Of a stretch of DNA of 64,000 nt, positions 25,369-34,561 are shown in pieces; position 1 is the first letter of the stretch; the number at the start of each line of letters is the position of its first letter. A model generated the notes under the pieces. It was not told the origin of the DNA and did no database searches. It saw nothing but the letters and a program-made list of their open reading frames with translations. A program made the position numbers and the translations under genes. Source of the stretch: CAYRPN01 sp964426135 (GTDB lineage Bacteria > Planctomycetota > Phycisphaerae > Phycisphaerales > Phycisphaeraceae); NCBI GenBank assembly GCA_964426135.1, contig CAYRPN010000014.1, forward strand, positions 1-64,000, read 5' to 3'.

Positions 25369-25659
25369 ATGAACCTTCGCCCCCTCGAAGACCGCGTGAT
25401 TGTCAAGCCCGAAACCGCCGAGGATCGCACCGCCGGCGGCCTCTACCTGCCCGAAGCCGCCAAGGAAAAGCCCATGACCGGCAAGGTCACCGCGACCGGC
25501 CCCGGCAAGCTTTCCGATGACGGCAAGCGCACCGCTGTTGCCGTCAAGAAGGGCGACACCGTGCTCTACGGCAAGTACTCGGGCACCGAAGTCGAAGTCG
25601 CCGGCGAAAAGCTCCTGATCATGCGCGAAGGCGAACTGCTCGGCATCGTCGAAAAGTGA
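25369..25659 (+). CDS. groES: Co-chaperonin GroES
   Basis: 10-kDa lid of the chaperonin, 96 residues, full length. It starts MNLRPLEDRVIVKP. The mobile loop (ETAEDRTAGGLYLPEAAKEKP) that contacts GroEL is present, and the KYSGTEV strand and GIVEK end are typical. GGAGA is eight bases upstream of the ATG. It lies between the two groEL genes, after rather than before groEL1, which reverses the usual groES-groEL order. Confidence 0.97.
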   Translation: MNLRPLEDRVIVKPETAEDRTAGGLYLPEAAKEKPMTGKVTATGPGKLSDDGKRTAVAVKKGDTVLYGKYSGTEVEVAGEKLLIMREGELLGIVEK

Positions 25660-25684
25660 AAATCAAAAGCGATTCCGCGCCCCC

Positions 25685-25722
25685 GCGTCCGGTGACGGCC
25701 CTTAAGGGCCGTCACCGGACGC
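25685..25722. repeat. 38-nt perfect palindrome between groES and groEL2
   Basis: Arms of 19 bases (GCGTCCGGTGACGGCCCTT and its complement) meet with no loop. There is no T-run, so it is not a standard terminator. It may be a transcript-processing or stabilising hairpin that sets groEL2 expression apart from groES. About 25756-25835 then carries a CCCAGAACTCAGA-type tandem repeat. Confidence 0.85.
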
Positions 25723-25845
25723 CACGCTCAACATCAACCTCAGCGTTCCAAGATCAGGCCTCAGAACTCTGATCCCAGGACTCGAAACCCAGAACTCAGA
25801 ACCCAGAACCCAGACCTCAAAACTCAGAACCAAGGATCCGCCACC

Positions 25846-27462
<1,617 letters not shown>

Positions 27463-27517
27463 GGCTATGCTTTAAAGTGAGTCGTGTTTGGCAACACATA
27501 GTAGTTTCGAGGTGCGC

Positions 27518-27796
27518 ATGGATGCATTGATTCACCTGACTGCTGCAGACGTGGTGGAGGCTGCGGTTCGCCTGGAATGTCGCGCTACCAAGTGGGACCA
27601 GTCCTACTTGACGTGCCTGTCGCACAACCAACAGCAGGAACTACTTGCGCTTGCATGGTTCGCGGCGTCGCCTAATGCCAAGTTTGGATTTGATTGGCAC
27701 CGAGACCATTTTGCTGCGTCCGCAAACGTTGAAGTCACCGTCACGCCTGCACTCCTACGGGAAGGGTTGCGGTTCCTCAACACGCTTTCGAGCTGA
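27518..27796 (+). CDS. Small protein of unknown function in chaperone operon (1)
   Basis: 92 residues, not recognised. I chose the ATG at 27518 because GAGG stands five bases upstream; a TTG further up is unsupported. It starts MDALIHLTAADVVEAAVRLE and is mostly helical. The centre LSHNQQQELLALAWFAAS faintly recalls DUF3775-like proteins, without certainty. It lies 55 nt after groEL2 and 8 nt before the next gene, so it is probably co-transcribed with the chaperones. Confidence 0.6.
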   Translation: MDALIHLTAADVVEAAVRLECRATKWDQSYLTCLSHNQQQELLALAWFAASPNAKFGFDWHRDHFAASANVEVTVTPALLREGLRFLNTLSS

Positions 27797-27804
27797 GGTG
27801 AAAC

Positions 27805-28083
27805 ATGATTCGTGCAGCGACGAAACCGAAGCTGTTGCCGCCTTTGCACCAGATGGTCGTGGAACTGCACGCTCGTCGTCCGGATCACGCTTTCTATGCG
27901 ACCGGCGCGCTTGGGGGGATTTTTCCTTTCGAGGCGCTCAAAGACCTCGACCAGGCCTACGTCGATCTCGAGCGCAGGAAGTTGGTCGAGGCGACATCGC
28001 ACATCGCGGACTATTTCGGCGGCCCCAAGCGGCTGTATCGTGCGACTCGCGCGGGGGTTCGATACGCAAGGAGCCTTGGATGA
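27805..28083 (+). CDS. Small protein of unknown function in chaperone operon (2)
   Basis: 92 residues, not recognised. GAGGTGA lies just upstream of the ATG. The sequence (LPPLHQMVVELHARRPDHAFYATGALGGIFPFEAL) contains mixed helices and many His/Arg residues, and ends RATRAGVRYARSLG. No signal peptide or membrane segment. Its stop overlaps the start of the next gene as ATGA, showing translational coupling. Confidence 0.65.
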   Translation: MIRAATKPKLLPPLHQMVVELHARRPDHAFYATGALGGIFPFEALKDLDQAYVDLERRKLVEATSHIADYFGGPKRLYRATRAGVRYARSLG

Positions 28084-28382
28084 GCTCAAACTTTTTCCTT
28101 CGGATCAAGGATCAAGTGAAATCATTCGCCAAGGCGAACAAGGTCGCGCCGAACGATGTGCATATTCATGTGACGTTGGCCGATGGCAGTTCGTTTATCG
28201 TGCATAGCTTGAAAACTTCACCACCTGACGAAGCGCCTGGTTGGGGGGCACTCGATGGTTTCAGCGATGTCGGCTCGCCGCGAGCCATCGTTATTCGAGA
28301 AGAGCATATCTTCCGGGCGGAGTTGCGCCTTGCGGCTGAGCAGGGACGCCCCATCGGATTCGCCGGAGAAGCAGGCAAGTAA
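28080..28382 (+). CDS. Small protein of unknown function in chaperone operon (3)
   Basis: 100 residues, not recognised. It begins in an ATGA overlap with the gene before it, and its TAA is directly followed by the dnaJ ATG. The first half (MSSNFFLRIKDQVKSFAKANKVAPNDVHIHVTLADGSSF) looks like a small alpha/beta fold. It is soluble, with no known motif. The double coupling argues that it is a real gene expressed with DnaJ. Confidence 0.65.
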   Translation: MSSNFFLRIKDQVKSFAKANKVAPNDVHIHVTLADGSSFIVHSLKTSPPDEAPGWGALDGFSDVGSPRAIVIREEHIFRAELRLAAEQGRPIGFAGEAGK

Positions 28383-29528
28383 ATGCCTACGCAAAGAGAC
28401 TACTACGAAGTCCTCTCCCTCGAGCGCTCCGCCAGCGCCGATGACATCAAACGCGCTTATCGCAAGCTGGCGATGAAGTATCACCCGGATCAGAACAAGG
28501 ACGACAAGGACGCGGAGGCGAAGTTCAAAGAACTGGCTGAGGCGTACGAGGTCCTCAGCGATCCGGACAAGCGGCAGCGTTACGACCAGCACGGCCACGC
28601 CGGCCTGCGCGGGCAGGCGGGCCACGACTTCAGCGGCATGGACGCCGGCGATATTTTCTCCATGTTCGAGGATGTCTTCGGCGGCATCTTCGGCGGCCGC
28701 GCTCAGCGCGGCGGCGGCGGCGGAGTTCGTCGCGGCGCGAGCCTGGAAACGGAAATCGAAATCACGCTGGAAGACGTCGCCGCCGGCGTCGAAAAGGAAA
28801 TCCAGTTCACGCGCATGGACCACTGCGCCACCTGCTCCGGCTCCGGCGCCAAGCCCGGCAGCAGCGCCACCACCTGCATCACCTGTGCCGGCACCGGCAA
28901 GGTCGCGCAGAGCGGCATGGGCGGCATGTTCCGCATGGTGTCCACGTGCCCCGCATGCCGGGGCGCGGGGAACATCGTAAAAGACAAGTGCGCCGATTGC
29001 CGCGGGTCCGGCCGGCAGTCCAAGCACCGCGTGCTGAATGTGCGCATTCCCGCGGGCATCGAGGATGGCCAGGCGATCCGCATCCAGGGCGAAGGCGAAC
29101 CGGGGGAGAAGGGTGGGCCGCGCGGCGATCTGCACGTGGTCGTGCGCGTGGAAGCCCACTCGCTCTTTCAACGGCAGGATGACGACCTGATCGTCAAGAT
29201 GCCGATCAGTTTCACGCAGGCGGCGCTGGGCGCGAAGGTGAAGGTCGCGACGCTCGGCAAGGAAAACGCCGAGGCGGAGATCAGCATCAAGTCCGGCACG
29301 CAGCACGGCGAGACGCATCGTCTACGCGGCAAGGGGTTGCCCAATCTTCGCGGCGGCAGGCATGGCGATCTGATCGTGATCCTGATGATCGAGGTGCCGC
29401 AGAAGTTGACGAAGAAGCAGGAGCAGTTGCTGCGCGAGTTCGCCGAAACGGAAGACAAAGCGGTGATGCCGCACAGCAAAGGTTTTTGGGACAAGGTCAA
29501 GGACTATCTTGGCGCGTGGCTGTTCTGA
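28383..29528 (+). CDS. dnaJ: Chaperone DnaJ
   Basis: Hsp40 co-chaperone that delivers substrates to DnaK and stimulates its ATPase. 381 residues, with J domain (1-70) and HPD at 34-36, a Gly/Phe-rich linker with GGG repeats, four CxxCxGxG zinc repeats (CATCSGSG, CITCAGTG, CPACRGAG, CADCRGSG), then the two beta domains. It starts immediately after the upstream stop. grpE follows about 370 nt later; dnaK is not in the window. Confidence 0.97.
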   Translation: MPTQRDYYEVLSLERSASADDIKRAYRKLAMKYHPDQNKDDKDAEAKFKELAEAYEVLSDPDKRQRYDQHGHAGLRGQAGHDFSGMDAGDIFSMFEDVFGGIFGGRAQRGGGGGVRRGASLETEIEITLEDVAAGVEKEIQFTRMDHCATCSGSGAKPGSSATTCITCAGTGKVAQSGMGGMFRMVSTCPACRGAGNIVKDKCADCRGSGRQSKHRVLNVRIPAGIEDGQAIRIQGEGEPGEKGGPRGDLHVVVRVEAHSLFQRQDDDLIVKMPISFTQAALGAKVKVATLGKENAEAEISIKSGTQHGETHRLRGKGLPNLRGGRHGDLIVILMIEVPQKLTKKQEQLLREFAETEDKAVMPHSKGFWDKVKDYLGAWLF

Positions 29529-29894
29529 CGGATGCGTTTTCGCGGGCCCGATGAATCACGGCTCGTGTAGGGTGCGTCAAGGCTCGGCGCGGACGCACCG
29601 CCAGGCAACAGTGGGTCTTCGGAATCGAAACGAATCAGCAGTGACACGCGATGGATTTGCCTCGGATTCGGAACGGGACCGAAATAAGTTCCCCATTTAG
29701 CCGGCGGGCTTGCCCGCCGAGACGCCCTCGGCGGGCAAGCCCGCCGGCTCAATGGGAACCGCCAATTCGCGAAGTTATTTCGGGCCCGTTCCTTCGCAAC
29801 GACGACGCAAGATAGTGCGTCCGCGCCGAGCCTTGACGCACCCTACGCGGTTACATGCCTCCATCGCCGCGCACGCAATTGCAGGTGAATCAAC
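29529..29894. repeat. dnaJ-grpE spacer with nested inverted repeats
   Basis: Nested repeats surround a common centre. The outermost is a GTAG-foot REP (29567-29600) and its inverted partner (29814-29846). Next come GAACGGGACCGAAATAA flanks and their complement near 29776-29792. Innermost is the paired family B element (29694-29753). The whole could fold into a ~280-nt hairpin. No gene is seen. Confidence 0.85.
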
Positions 29895-30428
29895 ATGAGT
29901 ACGAATCCACAAGACAGTCCGCAGGAACCGCTTGACCTGAATGCCGCGGCGGAGCAGGCCGAGGAGCGCACGGTCGAGAAAGACATCGCCGACCTGGTGC
30001 AGGAGAACGCCGAGTTGCAGTCGAAACTCCTGCGCGCCGCCGCCGATTACCAGAACTACGTCCGGCGTGCGCACCTGAACACGCTGGCGGCGCGCGACCA
30101 GCAGACGGCTGAGATCGCCCGCGATCTGCTCACGGTGCTCGATCATTTCGAGACCGCCATGGCGGTGGACGTGGCGAAGACGTCCGCCAGAAGCCTGCTC
30201 GAAGGCCTGGTCATCGTCCGCGAGGAATTGCTGCGCACGCTGGAGAAGCACGGCATCAAGCGCATGACCGTCAACCGCGGCGACGAGTTTGATCCGCACA
30301 AGCATGAGGCGCTGATGCGCCAGCCCGCGCCGGACCTCAAGTCCAATCACATCGTGGCCCACCTGCAAACGGGCTACATGCTCGGCGACAAGACGCTGCG
30401 CCCGGCGAAGGTGGCGGTGGCGGAGTGA
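29895..30428 (+). CDS. grpE: Nucleotide exchange factor GrpE
   Basis: Releases ADP from DnaK. 177 residues: an acidic N-terminal tail, a long coiled coil (about 30-85, DLVQENAELQSKLLRAAADYQNYVRRA) and the C-terminal beta-wing with FDPHKHEALMRQPAPD and the end GYMLGDKTLRPAKVAV. AGGTGA precedes the ATG. It forms a heat-shock set with dnaJ and the groE genes upstream. Confidence 0.96.
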   Translation: MSTNPQDSPQEPLDLNAAAEQAEERTVEKDIADLVQENAELQSKLLRAAADYQNYVRRAHLNTLAARDQQTAEIARDLLTVLDHFETAMAVDVAKTSARSLLEGLVIVREELLRTLEKHGIKRMTVNRGDEFDPHKHEALMRQPAPDLKSNHIVAHLQTGYMLGDKTLRPAKVAVAE

Positions 30429-30587
30429 ATGGCAAGGCAGATTTCGGATTTTGGATTTCGGATTTGGGATTTTGGCCGATCCACGATCCACGATCCACGA
30501 TCCACCATTCGCAATCGGCCATCCGCACTCTTTCGGCTTTCAAATCCGAAATCCGAAATCCCAAATCCGAAATCAGGTTGAATCTCC
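30429..30587. repeat. Spacer with ATTTCGG/CCGAAAT tandem arrays
   Basis: A GGATTTCGGATTTGGGATTT array (about 30440-30472) is matched by an inverted AAATCCGAAATCCGAAATCCC array (about 30541-30577), so a large hairpin can form. A GATCCAC tandem repeat lies between the arms. Confidence 0.8.
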
Positions 30588-30974
30588 ATGCCCACCTACG
30601 ACTACGTCTGCCAGGCCTGTGAACACGCGTTCGAGGAGTTCCAGTCGATGACCGCCAAGCCGCTGCGCAAATGCCCCAAGTGCGGCAAGCAGAAGCTCAA
30701 GCGGTTGATCGGCACCGGCGCCGGCGTGATCTTCAAGGGTTCGGGCTTCTGGCAGACGGACTACCGCTCGTCGAGCTACAAGGCGGGCGAGAAAGCCGAG
30801 AGCGACGCAGGCACGAAAAGCTCCGAGACGGCCGGCGCGACAAAGGATGCGACCGCGAAGCCCGACGCATCCGCGAAAGCGGAGACGGCCAAGAGCGATT
30901 CACCCGCGACGAAAAAGGTCGAAACGCCAAAGCCCGCCGATGCTCCCAAACCTGCCGCAAAGAAGGGCAAGTAG
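30588..30974 (+). CDS. FmdB family zinc ribbon protein
   Basis: 128 residues. It starts MPTYDYVCQACEHAFEEFQSM with two CxxC pairs (CQAC near 8-11 and CPKC near 30-33), the FmdB-type zinc ribbon. A GTGAGVIFKGSGFWQTDYR segment follows and is shared by many family members. The last ~70 residues are low-complexity Lys/Ala/Glu. AGGTTGA precedes the ATG. Its function is not established; roles in regulation or RNA binding are suggested for the family. Confidence 0.85.
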   Translation: MPTYDYVCQACEHAFEEFQSMTAKPLRKCPKCGKQKLKRLIGTGAGVIFKGSGFWQTDYRSSSYKAGEKAESDAGTKSSETAGATKDATAKPDASAKAETAKSDSPATKKVETPKPADAPKPAAKKGK

Positions 30975-31434
30975 ATTCCGCCTGTGAGATCGCGCCATTT
31001 CTGTTGACAGGCTGGCGCACAAGCGAGCCCCGGGGACCGACGATCGACGCGGAACAGGTTCCGGCCTCCTGTTCGCATTCGCTCGCACTCCCGTCCGTCA
31101 TCAATCTCACGGCCCGTCGCTCATTTTTCACTTCCCCTCGCGCCATTCTCACGCTAGACTGACCCGTCGTCATCGCTGCATGCAATTCAGCGACGACGAC
31201 CATTGGGGGTTCCTCAGCGGGTTGTGTTGACCCGCGGGTCAGGCAAAGGCCTGACGGGCCAGAGCATTTCAAGACCTGTCAGGTGATTTTTTTTCTTTCG
31301 GTCAGGTGTTGCGCCGGCGGTCGATGGTGTCACAGATCAGTGCGGGACCGGGGTTGGGGGGCACCGCGGCAACCGGTAGGCGCAATGCCCGTCCGACACG
31401 CCGTTCGCGGCGTGACATCTCAAGGAGACGAACC
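30975..31434. promoter_or_regulatory. Leader region of the cold-shock gene
   Basis: No gene is seen. A perfect palindrome TGACCCGCGGGTCA lies at 31228-31241, overlapping a hairpin GTCAGGC-AAAG-GCCTGAC at 31238-31255. A T8 run follows at about 31287-31294, so this may end the upstream transcript. A CACGCCG-TTCG-CGGCGTG hairpin (about 31398-31415) sits directly before the AAGGAG ribosome site and could control translation. Confidence 0.55.
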
Positions 31435-31665
31435 ATGCCCATGCAAGGCCAGGTCAAATGGTTCGACCCGAAGAAGGGCTACGGCTTCATCGTCGGCCCT
31501 GAAGGCAAGGACGTGTTCGTTCACTTCAGCCAGATCAAGGGCGACGGGTTCCGATCTCTGAAGGACGGCGAACAGGTGCAGTACGAACTGGTCACAGGCG
31601 ACAAAGGCCTGCAGGCCCGTGACGTCATGCGCACCAATCCCGTGCCCGCCGACGCGAAAATCTGA
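31435..31665 (+). CDS. Cold-shock domain protein
   Basis: 76 residues, single-stranded nucleic acid-binding protein of the CspA family. RNP-1 motif KGYGFIV and RNP-2 motif VFVHFSQI are intact. It starts MPMQGQVKWFDPKKGYGF after a strong AAGGAG site. The longer open frame upstream is not needed. The structured leader upstream suggests post-transcriptional control, as in known csp genes. RNA chaperone or transcription antitermination role by family. Confidence 0.94.
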   Translation: MPMQGQVKWFDPKKGYGFIVGPEGKDVFVHFSQIKGDGFRSLKDGEQVQYELVTGDKGLQARDVMRTNPVPADAKI

Positions 31666-31785
31666 CGACGATCGCCCCTCCGGCGACGCAACGTCCCATC
31701 CGTGTACCGAACCGCCCGATGCGCGGCGATGCTATGATTGCGCCACCCCTGCGGCGCCCCGCCAATCCGTCTGCGGGCGTTTCCC

Positions 31786-32832
31786 ATGATTTCACCTTTC
31801 TGGATAGGCCTGGCGGTTGGCGTGATGCTGACCATCCCCCTGGCGATCGTGGCCACCCGCCGCACCGCCCGCCGCGTGCGCCAGCTCGAGCAGCAGGCCC
31901 GCACCAATGAGCGCCTTGCCGAACTGGGCACGTTGACCGGCGGCTTGGCGCATGAGATCAAGAACCCGCTCTCCAGCATCAACCTCAATGTGCAGCTCGT
32001 CGAGGAAGATCTGCGCGATCTCGCCAAACTCGGCGGCGCGGCGGACCCCGCCCAGGTTGCGGCGCCTGGCGAGCGCCGGATGCCTCGCGGCTCCGGTTCG
32101 CCCGTTGATCCGAACATCGACGAGCGCATCGGCCGCATCCGTCGCCGTTTCGAGTCGCTGAGCCGGGAGACGCGCCGATTGCGGGACATTCTCGATGATT
32201 TTCTGCGCTTCGCGGGGCGCATGAAACTCGACCTGGCGCCGGTGGACCTGAACGGGCTGGTGAGCGAAGTCGTGGATTTTTTTCAGCCTCAGGCGCAACT
32301 GATGGGGGTGACGCTCCGCACTCAGCCCCTGTCGGTGCCGGCCATCGCGGCGGCTGATGCGAGCCTGCTGAAACAGGCGCTGCTCAACCTCATGATCAAC
32401 GGCTGCCAGGCGATGGCCAACGCCCGTGCCGCGCCAAGTTCCGCCGCTTCGGCATCAGGCGCTTCAACTGCAGCATCAACTGTTGCCGCTTCAGCGGCAG
32501 CGATCTCCGGCAGCACTGCTCAAGCCGCAAATCTCCGCGACAATTCATCCAGTGAAATGATCGTGCGCCTGCATCGGCCCATGCTCGCCAAGGGCGACGG
32601 CGTGGAGATCCACGTCATCGACACCGGCCCCGGCATCCCCGCTGACGACCTGGCGAAAATCTTCCAGCCCTATTTCTCCACCAAGAAGGGCGGCACCGGC
32701 TTGGGACTGCCCACCGCCCGCCGCATCGTCGAGGAGCACGGCGGCGCGCTGACGGTTCACACCGAACCGGGGCGGGGCAGCGATTTCATCATTCGATTGC
32801 CGATGAAACAGGCGATGGCCGTTGCTGACTGA
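31786..32832 (+). CDS. Membrane-anchored sensor histidine kinase
   Basis: 348 residues. One N-terminal membrane helix (about 3-24) and a short coil lead to the phosphoacceptor His56 in GLAHEIKNPL. The ATPase domain has the N box LINGCQAM, DTGPGIP and GGTGLGLPTARRIVEEHGG. A ~45-residue Ala/Ser/Thr-rich insert lies after the N box, unusual for the fold. It resembles NtrB/AtoS-type kinases without a sensory domain. No response regulator is adjacent. Confidence 0.88.
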   Translation: MISPFWIGLAVGVMLTIPLAIVATRRTARRVRQLEQQARTNERLAELGTLTGGLAHEIKNPLSSINLNVQLVEEDLRDLAKLGGAADPAQVAAPGERRMPRGSGSPVDPNIDERIGRIRRRFESLSRETRRLRDILDDFLRFAGRMKLDLAPVDLNGLVSEVVDFFQPQAQLMGVTLRTQPLSVPAIAAADASLLKQALLNLMINGCQAMANARAAPSSAASASGASTAASTVAASAAAISGSTAQAANLRDNSSSEMIVRLHRPMLAKGDGVEIHVIDTGPGIPADDLAKIFQPYFSTKKGGTGLGLPTARRIVEEHGGALTVHTEPGRGSDFIIRLPMKQAMAVAD

Positions 32833-33240
32833 GCCTGGGAAAAACCGACAATCCCTGTCAGCCCCGCGCACCCAGCGCTCAAGTGGCCGGCCACGCACCC
32901 CCTGGGGTCAGAAAATCAATCTAAACCTCTTTAAATTAAGGACTTAGCTGGTCGCCTGCCGAAATGGTAGGACACTTTGCGGCCACATCAACAGCCAAAT
33001 ATTCACCACGCCTTCATCCACGAGCGGTGCGTAGCGGGCAGGTCACGCTGATCGCGTCCAACACCGCCGAAGCCGCGCAGAAACATGTCAAAGAACAACC
33101 TGGCCCGTCAATCGGGCCGTCCGTTGATGTACCTTACATTGGCAAAATGACGCGAAGGTTACAGCCAGTCCCGCCCTCGTCTGTGACCACCGTTTGCAGT
33201 CGATCCTCTGCAGGGAGGTTGTCGCCATTCGCCCCAACGA
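32833..33240. other. AT-richer convergent spacer
   Basis: No gene is recognised. The segment GGGGTCAGAAAATCAATC and a TTTAAATTAAGG stretch near 32902-32945 are clearly more AT-rich than the surroundings and may be a mobile-element remnant. A GGCCCG-TCAAT-CGGGCC hairpin at 33102-33118 could act as a two-way terminator for the convergent genes. Confidence 0.4.
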
Positions 33241-34467
33241 TCACTCTGCAGTGGCATCCGATTGTTCCCAACGAGGCAACGGATCATCGAAGCCGTTCCA
33301 GACCTCGGGGCCCGCTTTCATCTCGGCGTCGGTCAACAGGCAGCGATCCAGCGCGGCCTCGATGCGCTCTTGATCCATGTCGACTCCGATGAAGACTAGT
33401 TCCTGGCGGCAATCTCCAACCTCCTTATCCCAGTTCGCGTCGATCCACTGGCGCGTTTCCTCGTCGGTTGGCCAGCGGTCTCGCGGCAGGGCCGCGTACC
33501 AGTAACCGCCGCGATCGATCGTCAGCGAAGCCCCGGCCTGTCCCCATGTGCCGCACAGATGCGGACGCGTGGCGAGCCAGATGAATCCCTTGGATCGCAT
33601 GACGCCCTTGAGGCCCTTGCCCAGTTGCGTCATCAGCCGCGCAGGATGGAATGGGCGTCGCCGGCGATAGACGAAGCTGCCGATGCCGTATTCCTCCGTC
33701 TCGGGCGTGTGTTCGCCGTTGAGTTCCTTGACCCAGCCGGGCATCTGACGGGCGCGATCCTCATCGAACAGGCAGGTCCCCAGCAACCGTCCCGGCTCGA
33801 CCTTGCCGCGCGTGGCGCGAATCAGTGTCGCCTCGGGGTTCAGATGATGCAGAATCGATTCAAGGCGCTCGACCTCCGCGGCGGCGACGAGGTCCGTCTT
33901 GTTGATGACGATCACATTCGCAAACTCGATCTGGTCGGTCAGCAGATCGACGATGGTGCGCTCGTCCCCCTCCGCCGCTTCGAGTTTGCGATCCGCCAAC
34001 GCTTCGTGACTGTCGAAGTCATGGAGAAAGTTCACGGCGTCCACGACGGTCACCATGGTGTCGATGGTGGCCAGATCGCTCAGCGACCGGCCCTCTTCGT
34101 CGCGGAAGCTGAACGTCGCCGCGACGGGCATCGGTTCGCCGACACCCGTGGATTCGATGAGCAGGTAATCGAAGCGTTGCTCCTGCGCGAGCTTGCGTAC
34201 TTCCACCATGAGGTCTTCCCGCAAGGTGCAGCAGATGCAGCCGTTGGTCATCTCGACGAGTTTCTCCTCCGTGCGGCTGAGACCAGCGCCTCCATCGCGG
34301 ACGAGTGAGACATCAATGTTCACCTCGCTCATGTCATTGACGATCACCGCGACGCGCATGCCCTGTCGGTTGTTCAGGACATGGTTGAGCAGCGTGGTCT
34401 TTCCGGCGCCGAGGAAGCCGGAGAGGACGGTGACGGGAAGTTTGCTTTGCGAAGCAGTGTTGGACAT
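33241..34467 (-). CDS. COG0523 family metal-chaperone GTPase (CobW/ZigA-like)
   Basis: 408 residues from MSNTASQSKLPVTVLSG, chosen because GGAG stands nine bases upstream and the family starts there; an in-frame start at 34551 is possible. Walker A GFLGAGKT is at 17-24, the metal-binding CICC motif at 77-80, and NKTD is present. The C-terminal CobW domain ends the protein. COG0523 proteins deliver or allocate metals, and the zinc-linked subgroup is induced by zinc starvation. Here it shares a minus-strand operon with DUF1826, a known companion, behind a promoter with palindromic operators. Confidence 0.9.
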   Translation of the reverse strand: MSNTASQSKLPVTVLSGFLGAGKTTLLNHVLNNRQGMRVAVIVNDMSEVNIDVSLVRDGGAGLSRTEEKLVEMTNGCICCTLREDLMVEVRKLAQEQRFDYLLIESTGVGEPMPVAATFSFRDEEGRSLSDLATIDTMVTVVDAVNFLHDFDSHEALADRKLEAAEGDERTIVDLLTDQIEFANVIVINKTDLVAAAEVERLESILHHLNPEATLIRATRGKVEPGRLLGTCLFDEDRARQMPGWVKELNGEHTPETEEYGIGSFVYRRRRPFHPARLMTQLGKGLKGVMRSKGFIWLATRPHLCGTWGQAGASLTIDRGGYWYAALPRDRWPTDEETRQWIDANWDKEVGDCRQELVFIGVDMDQERIEAALDRCLLTDAEMKAGPEVWNGFDDPLPRWEQSDATAE

Positions 34468-34561
34468 CTGGAATCTCCGTGCGGCGTGCGTTGCCTGGGG
34501 CAATCCCGTGGACGGCCTTTCGGCCATCGACGGGTTCTCCTTTTCCTTCACGTCGCCCTCA

